In this document: one piece after another, positions 50,220 through 61,500 of the stretch | Layout of the letters: each line of letters opens with the position of its first letter | Numbering within the stretch: position 1 is the first letter of the stretch | NCBI GenBank assembly: GCA_030248215.1 | Contig: JASANG010001091.1 | Coordinates: forward strand, 248,501-312,500 | From: Enoplolaimus lenunculus | Lineage: Eukaryota; Nematoda; Enoplea; Enoplida; Thoracostomopsidae | Direction of reading: 5' to 3' | Length of the DNA: 64,000 bases | The notes under the pieces: generated by a model | Database searches by the model: none | What the model was told of the DNA's origin: nothing | The model's input: only the letters and a program-made list of their open reading frames with translations | Made by a program: the position numbers and the translations under genes

Positions 50220-51732
50220 CTAGAGTACAGGACAAAACCTAATAATTACTTTTTTAATTGTTTACTGTTGTAGTTGGCTTAGATTATAGTCGAACGAGTT
50301 TAGTATGTAATGTCATTTGCTTTGCTAGTATATTTCTGCTTTTCGGCCGTTGTTTTGATGAACTATTATAAAATTGTTTTTATTGTTTATGACAAATACG
50401 GTTTACTTCGCGTGTCGTCGTTGGTTCGTACTTCACCGCATCCGCAGCAAAACCTTATATGGTACTGTAATTAATTTACAATTACTGTCTTGCAAGCAGC
50501 GATAGCAATTAGGTAATTGAAGTAATTGAATTCGAGAAATAAATTATGATAATTGCATCAGTGCTAAAAATTGCATGTTGCGAGCATGCTTTTTACTATT
50601 CGGTTTTGAAGTTTAATCTGTTAATAGGTTTTAGCAGATTTCTTTAGTGCCAATATCTACCTTTATTTGAACCACAAAATTCAACGACGGACAGCTAGTA
50701 ATTAAATAATTACAGCTGGAATGATCCACATACGTATTTTGGGCAAAGTTCCAGTACAGTAGTAAACTTTGTTTTTAAAAATAAACAGATCTTTCTACAT
50801 GGTAGTGCAATTATGTTAGCGTAAAGCGTGTATTGGTTAACGAATACCTTCCTTGACGTAGTTAATCCATTTTGAAAGCGGTCAAAACTCCAGCACATTA
50901 AGAAAGCTACACCTGGCTGCACCTACGACTACTAGTTATTATTATTACTATTATCATTATTATTATTAATTCTAAAGAGCGTGTAACCTGCCAAATGTTT
51001 GCGGTAAAAAGCTGTATCATCCGTGTCAGTTATGGAAATACCGGAAATTCGGTTATTTTTAACGGTCATCGTTAATTGACTATCACATAGGATTATTTGG
51101 AGTTTCATTATAGATATCCTGTGCCTAGTCGCAGGAACACCGTATCTTTTAAGTTAAAATGGCCAATCCCGTTCTAAGCCAATTGGATAGCTTGTTCAGA
51201 CCTTCAATTTTTATTGGCTCTTTTTTTGACTCTGTTTTGCTATTATTTTAGTTGCTCTACTGCCATTGGTTTAAATGAATTTTATTTTCACTGTTGTTCG
51301 TAAGCTATTGGTGTTTGCTGGAAAAGTTAGCCAATTGTCATAAGTCATGAACAGGTAGGTTTCAAACTCAGTAACTCGTGCAATTTCTAATTATAAAATT
51401 TGCACAAAAGTAGAATAGATCAAATCACAAAAAATGTGCTGAATTTCAAATCTCACCATTTTTACTGTTTCGAAATTTACACAACCTGTCATCAGCTGGT
51501 GAAATATCAAATGCTAAATGCATAACTGCAGACGGACCTGAACCAAGTTTCGTATTTGTGTATTGGTTTGAGTTTATTTGAAAACCCGTAGCCAGATCAA
51601 CGTATATATGAATTGGGGCCCAAAAAAAATACAGAGAACGTATATATATTTTAAATCTTAGTACCTTTTAAAAGTTAAACAACAATTCACAGTAGGATCA
51701 AAAACTAGACAATATGTATTGTACTACAAGCT

Positions 51733-51893
51733 TATGCAACTACAAGCTTTTATGCAACTTGCACAATATCATGCGTACACCAGGTAACTTTTGAGGCGAA
51801 CTGTGATGAATGCTGACGCCAAAAACGCTTCAGTGTCCATCGACACACTACGCAAAGTTCACCTGGTGTACGCATGATATTGTGGAAGTTGCA
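51733..51893. mobile_element. Short element with 33-bp inverted ends
   Basis: TGCAACTTGCACAATATCAT (then GCGTACACCAGGT) is repeated inverted as ACCTGGTGTACGCATGATAT (then TGTGGAAGTTGCA). One copy in the window. Confidence 0.7.
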
Positions 51894-52273
51894 TTAAGCG
51901 TAAACATAATACTATATAGCCCGAACGCCTAACTCTAGGCTTGAATTTTGAGTTATGCCAAAATTTGAAAATTTTAAAATTTCAAAAACTAAGGCCGGGA
52001 AATGTATCTGAATACTGGTTTATACGGGACTGTCGCTACCGGTCCTTTATCCTTCCGGCTACGGGTGCGTTCTGTTTTTGATCAATTTCAATTATACCCG
52101 GTTATTGTTTAGTATTAATTTGCTGTTTATGGTTGTATGTGGTATAAGCCCTGCGTTGTATAAATTTACAATTTTTTGCGTGCTGTCTATAACACACAGG
52201 GCAGTTGTACACTTCCCACGTTTAAAAATACAGCTTAGGCTTAGGTGAACACGTAGACAAACGTTTGAGCGTC

Positions 52274-52717
52274 CTGTAGTGACCCGAATAATAGGGGGTA
52301 ATGAGAGAGGGACGACATTTTGAGTCCAATCAGCAGGAGTCCGTATCCCTAATAACAGTTCGTAAGCGGATAGAGTACGTAAACCCTAATTAGAGTCCAT
52401 AAATGTCAATTATCTCTAATTGTAGCGTATAAATGACTCCAGGACCAAATAATTGGAGTTTGAAACTTTAAACCGTACTTAAGTTTTGAACGTACATTCG
52501 TAAGTAAAAGTATAACCTTGCATTATCGCTCAAGCTATTAACACAACACAAATAAACGTTTAATTTAACGTATAGTTGCAGTACCGTATTATATATAAGT
52601 AACGAAGGGTGGCGAATCGTGGGTTAAAAATAACAGTCCGTAACCGAATATCCGGGGTGTACCCTCTAAAGAGGCGAAATAAATATCAGTCCCCCGACTT
52701 ATTCGGGTCACTACAGT
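52274..52717. mobile_element. TA-flanked MITE family D (444 bp)
   Basis: CTGTAGTGACCCGAATAATA to ACTTATTCGGGTCACTACAG; TA on the right, TC on the left. Confidence 0.8.
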
Positions 52718-53129
52718 AGGCTTAAGTTGAAGCGAGTCGTTTTTGAAATCTAAGCTTAACAAAAATCCTCAGCCCGAGAGTCAAACCTACTAAACCTGTG
52801 GGAAAATGTATAGAAGAGCCAAGTGTAGTTGCGCACGTATTTGTTTTGTCTTGTATGCATCATTGAGAGAATAATATGTGTTGTGGTTTTATACTATGGG
52901 GGTTGTGGACGAAATAAAAATTCCATTTAAATATTGTTGTATTCAGTTTCGAAGCAGTTTCAGCCCCTCTGAAAAAATTTTTTAACCCCATCCGGAAAAT
53001 TTTCAACCTTGCTTGTAAGTCAACGAAAACCCTTGTATGCTCCTCCTGAAATATTTTTAAGCCACCCCTACCATGGTGAGCTGGCTACGGGTCGGAAGCA
53101 TCCTGAGCGTATGTCTGGTTTGAAAGTAC

Positions 53130-53308
53130 GGCTCATGTAAAGATCAGGGGCGGAGTTGTTTTTTGCGGGGCTGCAATAAAGTAAGCTTAAGTTTTAGACT
53201 ATTTTTCTGCTTAAGCTTAGGCTTAGGAGTAAGCGCATTCTTTACGCTTACGTTTAGGCTTAGGAATATACTTATACTACTGGCACGACCCTGTTCAATA
53301 CATTTGCC
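53130..53308 (-). mobile_element. hAT-like MITE family A with perfect 8-bp target duplication
   Basis: GAAAGTAC at 53122-53129 and 53309-53316. Left end GGCTCATGTAAAGATCAGGG, right end GTTCAATACATTTGCC. Confidence 0.88.
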
Positions 53309-53786
53309 GAAAGTACGATTACAGTCAAACTCAGTGTCAGGGGTGTGAAGGTCGGTTGTCGGGTATACCCACTGAAATTATATGGAGAAACGAGAACTAG
53401 TCACTATTCAGGTTTTAGAATAACCAGCTGGTTAGACGCGGACCGTATTACTGCGGAACTGCAACACAATAAGCTTAAGCTTGAGACTGTAGTTTAGCTT
53501 AGGCTATTAGACTTAGGAATATACATGCTTTATATGCAACTGTTACGGCTACGACCCAAAATGTTTGTTCTTTAGGCTTAGGTTTAGGCTTTAGCTAAGC
53601 GTTTTCTAAAACCTAAACCTAAAACTGTTCGTGTAAAGTGTACAAAAGCTTAGCATTACAATTTTAACCCATGGTTTCATCGTTGTTGCAGGTCAGAAAT
53701 GCGTCAAAAGTTGTTTATATTTTGAATTCGCATCAATCAGTGTGTGCTTCTTCATGACCATTTAGTATCAACAGCATACTTTCAAG

Positions 53787-53983
53787 GGCCCATGTTACTT
53801 TAAGGGGCGTCCACGTTTCTGGTGGGTCTATAAAAGAGTAGGTTTAGATTCTAGATTACATTTTTTGCGTAGGCTTAGACTTAGGCTTCGGCTTAGGAAT
53901 GTGCTCATTCTTACGCTCACGCTTATGTTTAGGCTTAGGAATATGCTTGATCTACTGTTACGCTCCTTAAAGTAACATTGGTC
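53787..53983 (-). mobile_element. hAT-like MITE family B
   Basis: Termini GGCCCATGTTACTTTAAGG and AAAGTAACATTGGTC; flanks CTTTCAAG/GTTTCAAG (7 of 8). Internal CTTAGG runs in two blocks. Confidence 0.82.
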
Positions 53984-54255
53984 GTTTCAAGTATCAAACC
54001 ACACCAACAACCGAAGTTTGTGTACCCCCAGAACTCGATTTCAAGGCTACGATTAGTTTGCGCAAAATGTAATTTTGTCAATCTGAGAACGCTAATATCC
54101 ATGAATATTTTCTTGCATAATTTTACAGGATCACAAACTTATTTTTGGTGCATTTCGCATTGTCTTACCAGTTTCTGCCGGCAATATTACACCAGTTGAT
54201 GCCTCTTTTAAGCGTCTGGCAAATCTTTAGACACAATCTAACACCACGTCATGCA

Positions 54256-54453
54256 GGACCATGTAAAGATCAAGGACGGAACGTGTTTCTGTGAGCCTGG
54301 AATAGAATCCCCTTAAGCTTCAGAGAATTTTTTTGCGTATGCTTAGGCTTAGGTTTAGGCATGAGCTTATTCTTTGGCTTGAGCTAATTGTTACGCTTTG
54401 GCTTAGAAATATGCTTATACTACTGTTCCGCCTCTGTTATATATACATTGGAC
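54256..54453 (-). mobile_element. hAT-like MITE family A, diverged
   Basis: GGACCATGTAAAGATCAAGG to TGTTATATATACATTGGA with TTAGGC-type centre; flanking octamers do not match. Confidence 0.6.
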
Positions 54454-54831
54454 TCAGGTATGATAATTTTGGCTAAATATTGTCAATCTGAACACAGTCA
54501 TATCCACATAAACTTTATCAGCATGCGAGTATCACCGGGTAATTTTTTTGAAGTACGTTCGACAAATTGGTATGTTTTTCAATCGGTTATAAAAGTTCCT
54601 GTTCCTCGTCCTAAATTTTCAGCATAGCTAAGCGAGCTGAGTACGTTTTTTGACAGATCATAACAAGATGCGTCAGGCTGTGTACACTTCCTCCACATGA
54701 CAGGCAAAAGCTTAGATTTTAGGCATAAACCAACGTTTTCCAAACGCAAGCCTAAACCCGAGACTAAGCTTAATCCTAAATGTAGACTAGCATCGTACAC
54801 CAGCCGACGAGTCGTCGAAACTTTCTCCGCT

Positions 54832-55538
54832 TCAACAGTCTGATTCTTTGAGTATAAACGGCGCCAGTATAATCGGTAACGGCGTTGGTGGCCTCGGGGT
54901 TGAACTCAACGCTTCGTTTGGGGGCCAGCTTAGTCTCCGTCCGCTACGGTGCGCTTCGCTCACATGATCGATGGTGTTGTAGCGTTTATGGATCGCTGTT
55001 CCAATCCGATCACCTCCAACCGCGGCGAATTTGTCGCCGCCTTTTCGACGTTTTTGAAACGTTGTTCGTCCGAACATTTTATTCTCTAAAATCCACGCAT
55101 CTTCGTCGTCAATTTCGTCCGGTGTTAAATTAATACCCGGTTTGACGTATTTCAGTACACGCGGCGACACCGGTTCGTATAGAATATTGTTTCGAAGCGC
55201 TCCGTAGTAGTTCATCGTTGACAGCAATGCGGCGTCTTCCGGCATCAACAGACCACCGATTCGACCGTCGCCCAGCTCACCGAATTCACCGGGTAATAAA
55301 CCTTTTTTGCGTAACATCGCAATGCCTTGGACTTGTTTCATAAAATCTTCACCGGCGTGTAGACCGGTTTCAAGCAAACCTTTCGCACCTTCGATCTTTT
55401 GACCAAAATAGTGAATTTTACGAATATACTCAGTGCCGGCGAGATCAATACACATAGTTGTTACAGCGAGACCGATAACAATGTAGATCATTGTGAAGAA
55501 CATGTACATTTGTTTCGACGGCACTATATCGCCAAACC
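54832..55538 (-). CDS. K2P terminal exon: second filter, M4, C-terminus
   Basis: Acceptor gcgtttcag precedes 55538. Begins (G)FGDIVPSKQMYMFFTMIY, then M4 and IRKIHYFGQKIEGAKG, and ends PFILKESDC before TGA at 54834-54832. The C-terminal 190 residues are hydrophilic with a proline-rich end. The open frame continues upstream to 55671 only by reading into a MITE; the splice site is the true boundary. Confidence 0.92.
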
Positions 55539-58500
55539 CTGAAACGCTGTGAGAGAGTACTGTAGTGACCCGAATTGGGGAGGACTGATATTTATTTGGC
55601 CTCTCCAGAGTGTGCGCCCCCTTGTTATTCGGATACGGACTGATATTTATTTTTAACCCACGCTCCGCCACCCTTCGTTAATGATACATATCCGTTACTG
55701 AAACTCTGCGTTGAATTAAACGTTTATTTGTCTTGGGTCAATAGCTTGAGAGCTTGAGCGATAATGCAAGGTTATACTTCGGAATGTAATTTCAAAATTT
55801 AAGTACGCTTTAAAGTTTCGAAATCAAGTTATTTGGTCCTGGAGTCATTTATGCGCTACAATTAGGGTTATTTGATATTTATGGATTCTAATTAGGGTTT
55901 AGGGACTTTATCCGCTTACGGACTCTTATTAAACGGATACGGACTCATATATAAATATATATATATATATGTATATATATCTATATATCTATATATAATA
56001 TATCTGTCCCAATTGTCCCATCTGTCCCGTTTGTCCCAACTATCCCAAGTGTCCCATCTATCCCAACTGTCCCAACTGTATCATCTGCCCCGCTGTCCCA
56101 TCTGTCCAACTGTCCCATCTGTACCAACTGTCCCAATTGTCCCATTTGTCCAACTATCTCATCTGTTCCAACTATCTCAATTGTCCCACCTGTCCCTGTA
56201 GGTGGCTGTGCCACACTTAAATATATTTCAACCTAAAAACTAAAACAAAACTAAATCCAAATCCTAAACCACACCTTAAGGGAGTCCCCGGCTCCGCCTA
56301 GTCTCTCTTAGAACATAAGTTAGGCTTAGGCGTTGCTAAACGGCGTAAAATTGTTATTCTAAGCATGGCGGCTGCGTCCGCAAGGTATCAATACTCAGGG
56401 GCCCTGCGTGGCCATTAATTAAATATTGTTGCAGGCTTAATGTGCTGAAAGCACTTAGCTAGGGGGTTTGGGGGTATATTGTTGTTGTTGTTGTTGTATG
56501 TGTTGTTCTAATGGCAAAAATGTGTGTCCCTAAGGTGCCCGAGACACCCGGGACACACAAATATATGTAAATCAACTCAACAGGAATTCAACTGGAATTG
56601 AGTCACGGTAGCTCGAATGTGAGCCTACGGTGAAACCGGCTTAGGGAATCATCAAGGAAAGCGCATAACGCGGAGCCTACGGGCGGTACCAAAGGAGAAC
56701 CGGGGATCTTGGGATATGTATTAGGGGATTTTCTGGGGAATATTTGGAGTTTGTTCTGGGGTTGTCGATTCTAGCGGGGCTAGTCTCGACGGTTTAGTTG
56801 GGGATTCTTGGGGTTTTGTACGATGAACTGGGGTTTTACGGAGTATTCGGGGTTTGTCACGTTACGTTTGCATTTGTTTGTACGGTGTGAGCTTGTGACT
56901 TAGTGGAATAATAGTGTTAACCCTCAACGGCCCGGCAAAATTTTCACCTCATTTCCCTGACTTTACCTCACCATACAAAACCGTGTGTAAGAACAAAACG
57001 TTCCAATTCTTGTCAAAACTCAAACTATGATCAAATCAACATCTGTCTACATATGTAGACGGTCGGGTTATATAGGTATATGACTCACTGTACAGCAAAC
57101 TTTTGTTCCCACAATGCTATAAGTTTTTTATACTACTATAACAGAATAATTATCGATGGAAATTAAACAATAGATTCTTAACTATAGCACCTGCCGAACA
57201 ATCAATTGCCGAACTGGTTATGTCTACATATGTAGACTGTCGGGCCATTGAGGGTTAAGGCATCGTAGTAGACGTGCGGAAAGCACCTAAAACAAAAGAA
57301 CTTTCGGCACTTTCGGAGAATATAAGGTCGGCAACATGAGCATATTACTCGTTTACTTGTGTACTCGGTATTTGTGCTTTACTGAATATAGCTTTAATAC
57401 GGTGTTGGGGGGAATAAAAGGGAAAACGACTGCAGTTATTGAACAAGAGCGTATAAGCGTCATTGGAATACGGACCCGAAACGCGGAGTTGGTGGTTTCA
57501 ACCCATAGCCGAAATCACGAACTATTCACAGTCCCAACTGTCCCATCTTTCCCATTTGTCCCAACTGTCCCATCTGTCCCATCTGTCCCAAGTGGCCCAT
57601 CTGTCCCATCTGTTCCAGCTGTCCCAACTGTCCCATCTGTCCCACTGTCTCATCTGTCCCAACTGTGCCGCTGTCCCAATTATATTTTTTGAATGTACTC
57701 CTGGTACATTGCTGTCCCGGGAAAATGGGACGGGTACTCCTGGTACATTACTGTCCCGGGAAAATGGGACGGCCTTTACATTGGCCGGCTTCGGCTTAAT
57801 AGGCTTGGCTTAGGAATAAACTCATTATTACTTTTACGCTTAGGCTTAGGAATATGCTTATAATACTATTCCGCCCCAGTTCATTACATTGGCCGTATAC
57901 ACCAAGCATGTAAGGAAAGTGTTAAAAAACAAACTTTTGGAAACAAAATTATAGGTTATTGGTCAAATTATAGCAAATTGTACACTGTTTCACCTATCAA
58001 CAAAAACAGCCTTGGAAAATTCTCTTAAAATCTACTTTAGTGTTTGAAACTTGAAAAGGGTTTAGAACGTCGCAATGGGAAATCTCTATTTTGGCACTAC
58101 GCGAGCGCCTATTCTGGCGTTATGTCTAACCATAACCGGTATGTAAACGATGACGAATAAATAATTTTAAACCTCGTCACAACCTCTACGGCCCATGTTA
58201 CTTTTAGGGGTGTCCAGGTTTTTGGTGGGTCTGTAAAAGAGTAGGTTTAGATTCTACATTACATTTTTTTGCTTCAGACTTATACTTAAAGTTAGGCTTA
58301 GGATTACATTTTTGCAACGCTTAGGCTTAGGATACGCTTAATCTACTGCTACGCCTCTAAAACTCTATTAAGCAGGTAATATTTATAGTCGATGCATTTA
58401 GATTTTTGCCTGCTTTAAGCACAAAACTTAACAGTTCTTCAATTTGAAAATTTATTTTTCTAAAGTTGTAAGCTTAAATCGTCACGTTTTACCTATTGTC

Positions 58501-61500
58501 GCCATGGTGATAAAGCAAAAATAAAACGCTTCAAAATAGTCCCATCCTTCGAGGAATTGAAACAACAGCCCACCAAGCGCTGTGTACGACGCTAAAAACA
58601 GCAACGTCATCCAAACCGGAATTCGAATTTCGTCTTCTTCTGCAGTCGAAGAAGACAAAATCGTTCCGTTTGACGGCCGTCGTGAGCGTCCACGGCGACC
58701 GCCTCCCAGAAACGATAGCTTCCGTGTATTTCGACGTATCTAAGTGTACCAAAAACTACAGTAGTATATGTATAACAGCGAAACTATTTTCAGCAAAAAT
58801 AACAGAAACAAAATCGGGCCCATATGAAGATCAGGAGCGGAACGTTTTTCTGTGGGACTAAACTAGAATAAGCTTACAGAAACAAAATCGGGCCCATATG
58901 AAGATCAGGAGCGGAACGTTTTTCTGTGGGACTAAACTAGAATAAGCTTACAGAAACAAAATCGGGCCCGTATGAAGATCAGGAGCGGAACGTTTTTCTG
59001 TGGGACTAAACTAGAATAAGCTTACAGAAACAAAATCGGGCCCATATGAAGATCAGGAGCGGAACGTTTTTCTGTGGGACTAAACTAGAATAAGCTTACA
59101 GAAACAAAATCGGGCCCATATGAAGATCAGGAGCGGAACGTTTTTCTGTGGGACTAAACTAGAATAAGCTTACAGAAACAAAATCGGGCCCATATGAAGA
59201 TCAGGAGCGGAACGTTTTTCTGTGGGACTAAACTAGAATAAGCTTACAGAAACAAAATCGGGCCCATATGAAGATCAGGAGCGGAACGTTTTTCTGTGGG
59301 ACTAAACTAGAATAAGCTTACAGAAACAAAATCGGGCCCATATGAAGATCAGGAGCGGAACGTTTTTCTGTGGGACTAAACTAGAATAAGCTTACAGAAA
59401 CAAAATTGGGCCCATATGAAGATCAGGAGCGGAACGTTTTTCTGTGGGACTAAACTAGAATAAGCTTACAGAAACAAAATCGGGCCCATATGAAGATCAG
59501 GAGCGGAACGTTTTTCTGTGGGACTAAACTAGAATAAGCTTAAGCTTTAGCCTAATTGTTTTACTTCGTTTAGGATTAGGCTTAGGTTTAGGAATAATCT
59601 CATTCTTACGCTTTAGGCTTAGGATTAGGAATAAGCTTACAATACTGTTCCGCTCCTGTTCGTTATACGTTGGACCTAAAACGAACGACGGATGTTGAAC
59701 TATAAACGTTTCGATACTTACACTTAGGTTTAGACTTTAGGTTTATGCTTAGAAATAAGCTTATAATACTGTTCCGCTCCTGTTGTTTACATTGGACCAA
59801 AAACGAAAACCGAATATTGAACTATAAACGTTTCAAAAATGGTTAATTTTAAGGACAATACAATTTTTCTAAATATCTCGTCATATATAAATAGGACAGT
59901 ATATCATCCTATACAGCTTTTTAATGCTAACCTGAGTACGAAGACGACGATATGATTTGTAGAAAAAAGTAATTAAATCTGACAAAAATTTGCCAATATC
60001 AGCAATTGTAATCAGTAAAAGTGGAATTCCAAATAATCCAAAACATATACAAAATATTCGACCAGTTAATGTCATTGGTGCGATATGACCATAACCTGAA
60101 ACTGATTGGTTCGATTTTAACTAAAGCGAGATTAAAATATGAACCAAAGTTTGAAAAATGGTCAGTAGTGGGTGATGGAGGTGAAAAATTTTGCGAATTT
60201 CGCTGGATCCAAATAGGTCAAGGGTTTAACGTTTGACCCATGCGACTCATTCACTTGAAGAGATTACGTCGTTGAAATGGAGCGAAGTGAAATTATCCAA
60301 ATTAAAAATTCACACTTTGAGTGTTTGTTTCAAGCAAGAACTTGTCAAATTGGCCCATGTAAAGATCGGGGGCGGAACGTTTTTCTGTGGGACTAAAAAA
60401 GAGTAAGCATAAGTAAAGCGTTAGACTAAATTTTTTGCTTGTCTTAGGCTTAGGCTACGTTTAGGAATATGTTCATTCTTACGCTTAGATTTAGGCTTAG
60501 ACTAAGGCTTAGGCTTAGGAATATACTTATAGTACTGTTCCGTCCCTGTTCTTTACATTGTCCGTCAAATTGAGGAGGTACGATATATTAACTTGGAAAA
60601 AGCTCGCAAGTGTGCAGCCAAACCCCATTTAAAGTGCTAGACCTTAATACAAAATCTTTGTACTGATTCTGGCTGGGGGTGCTGCTACGCTGGCGGGCCT
60701 GTAGACAGAAGAATGTCGAGAAGTTCCGGAACACCCCCCAAGGGCCAAATTTGGACCTCTTAGAAAGTTTTCAACCTTGCTTGTAAGTTTTCAAATACCC
60801 TTGTATATATACCCCACCTGAAAAATGTTTACTTAGCAGTTTCAGGGTGCAATCGGAATTCTGGTTCCGGTAGAGAAATCCGGTATTTGTCGCTATCCGT
60901 TTCGGGTAAAAAAATCCAATATTTTTTCACCGGAATTTTCCGGCATTTTCGGTATTGAAAATTTTCTCATTCGGAATTTAAGAAAAATTGACATTCTAAC
61001 TTATTTTTCTAAAATTATCTAAGCGTGTATTGCCAAAAGTTTAACCCTTTCTCACATGAATATTTTCTATTTTCACTGAGACCTACTTTTATGCTAGGAT
61101 TGGAACTCCGGTGACTGGAATGGGAGGCGTATACCATCACCAGTCAGCTATAGGAGCTTGACGCTCGAGCCCGAGAGGGCTCTCACGTCTTGTGGTGATT
61201 TAGTACTATGTATACGTGTTGCAATTGTTTAACACGGTGCGATATACATTATTTAACGTATATATACTGCGATTAGTTGCCTATAGGCAACTCAATGTGA
61301 GAAGGGGTTAAATTTCTGTCATAATTGATCATACGTTTCTAGCTACTGCATTTGTTTCAGGTTTTTAGCATCGTAGTGTGTTTGCATCGTTGAAAGCGAT
61401 AAAATAGCGTTAAAATGAACTTTTCGGTAACAAGAATTTTTTGTTTTCCAGTTCCGGTATTATTGTAACTTTCTGGTTCTGCTTCCGTTTCCAGCTTTTT

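Larger units (their letters stand above)
49154..54831. other. Convergent intergenic region
   Basis: Between the 3' ends of the receptor and the K2P gene. Contains a possible AATAAA at 49445, MITEs A (49587, 53130, 54256), C (50000), D (52274), B (53787), an inverted-end element (51733) and family E (52965). In 50220-51730 I see no gene, only degraded repeat sequence. Confidence 0.7.

Noticed and set aside
55539-55671. N-terminal extension of the last K2P exon
   Set aside because: It reads into MITE D; the gcgtttcag acceptor at 55539 completes TIGFG in phase with the previous exon.
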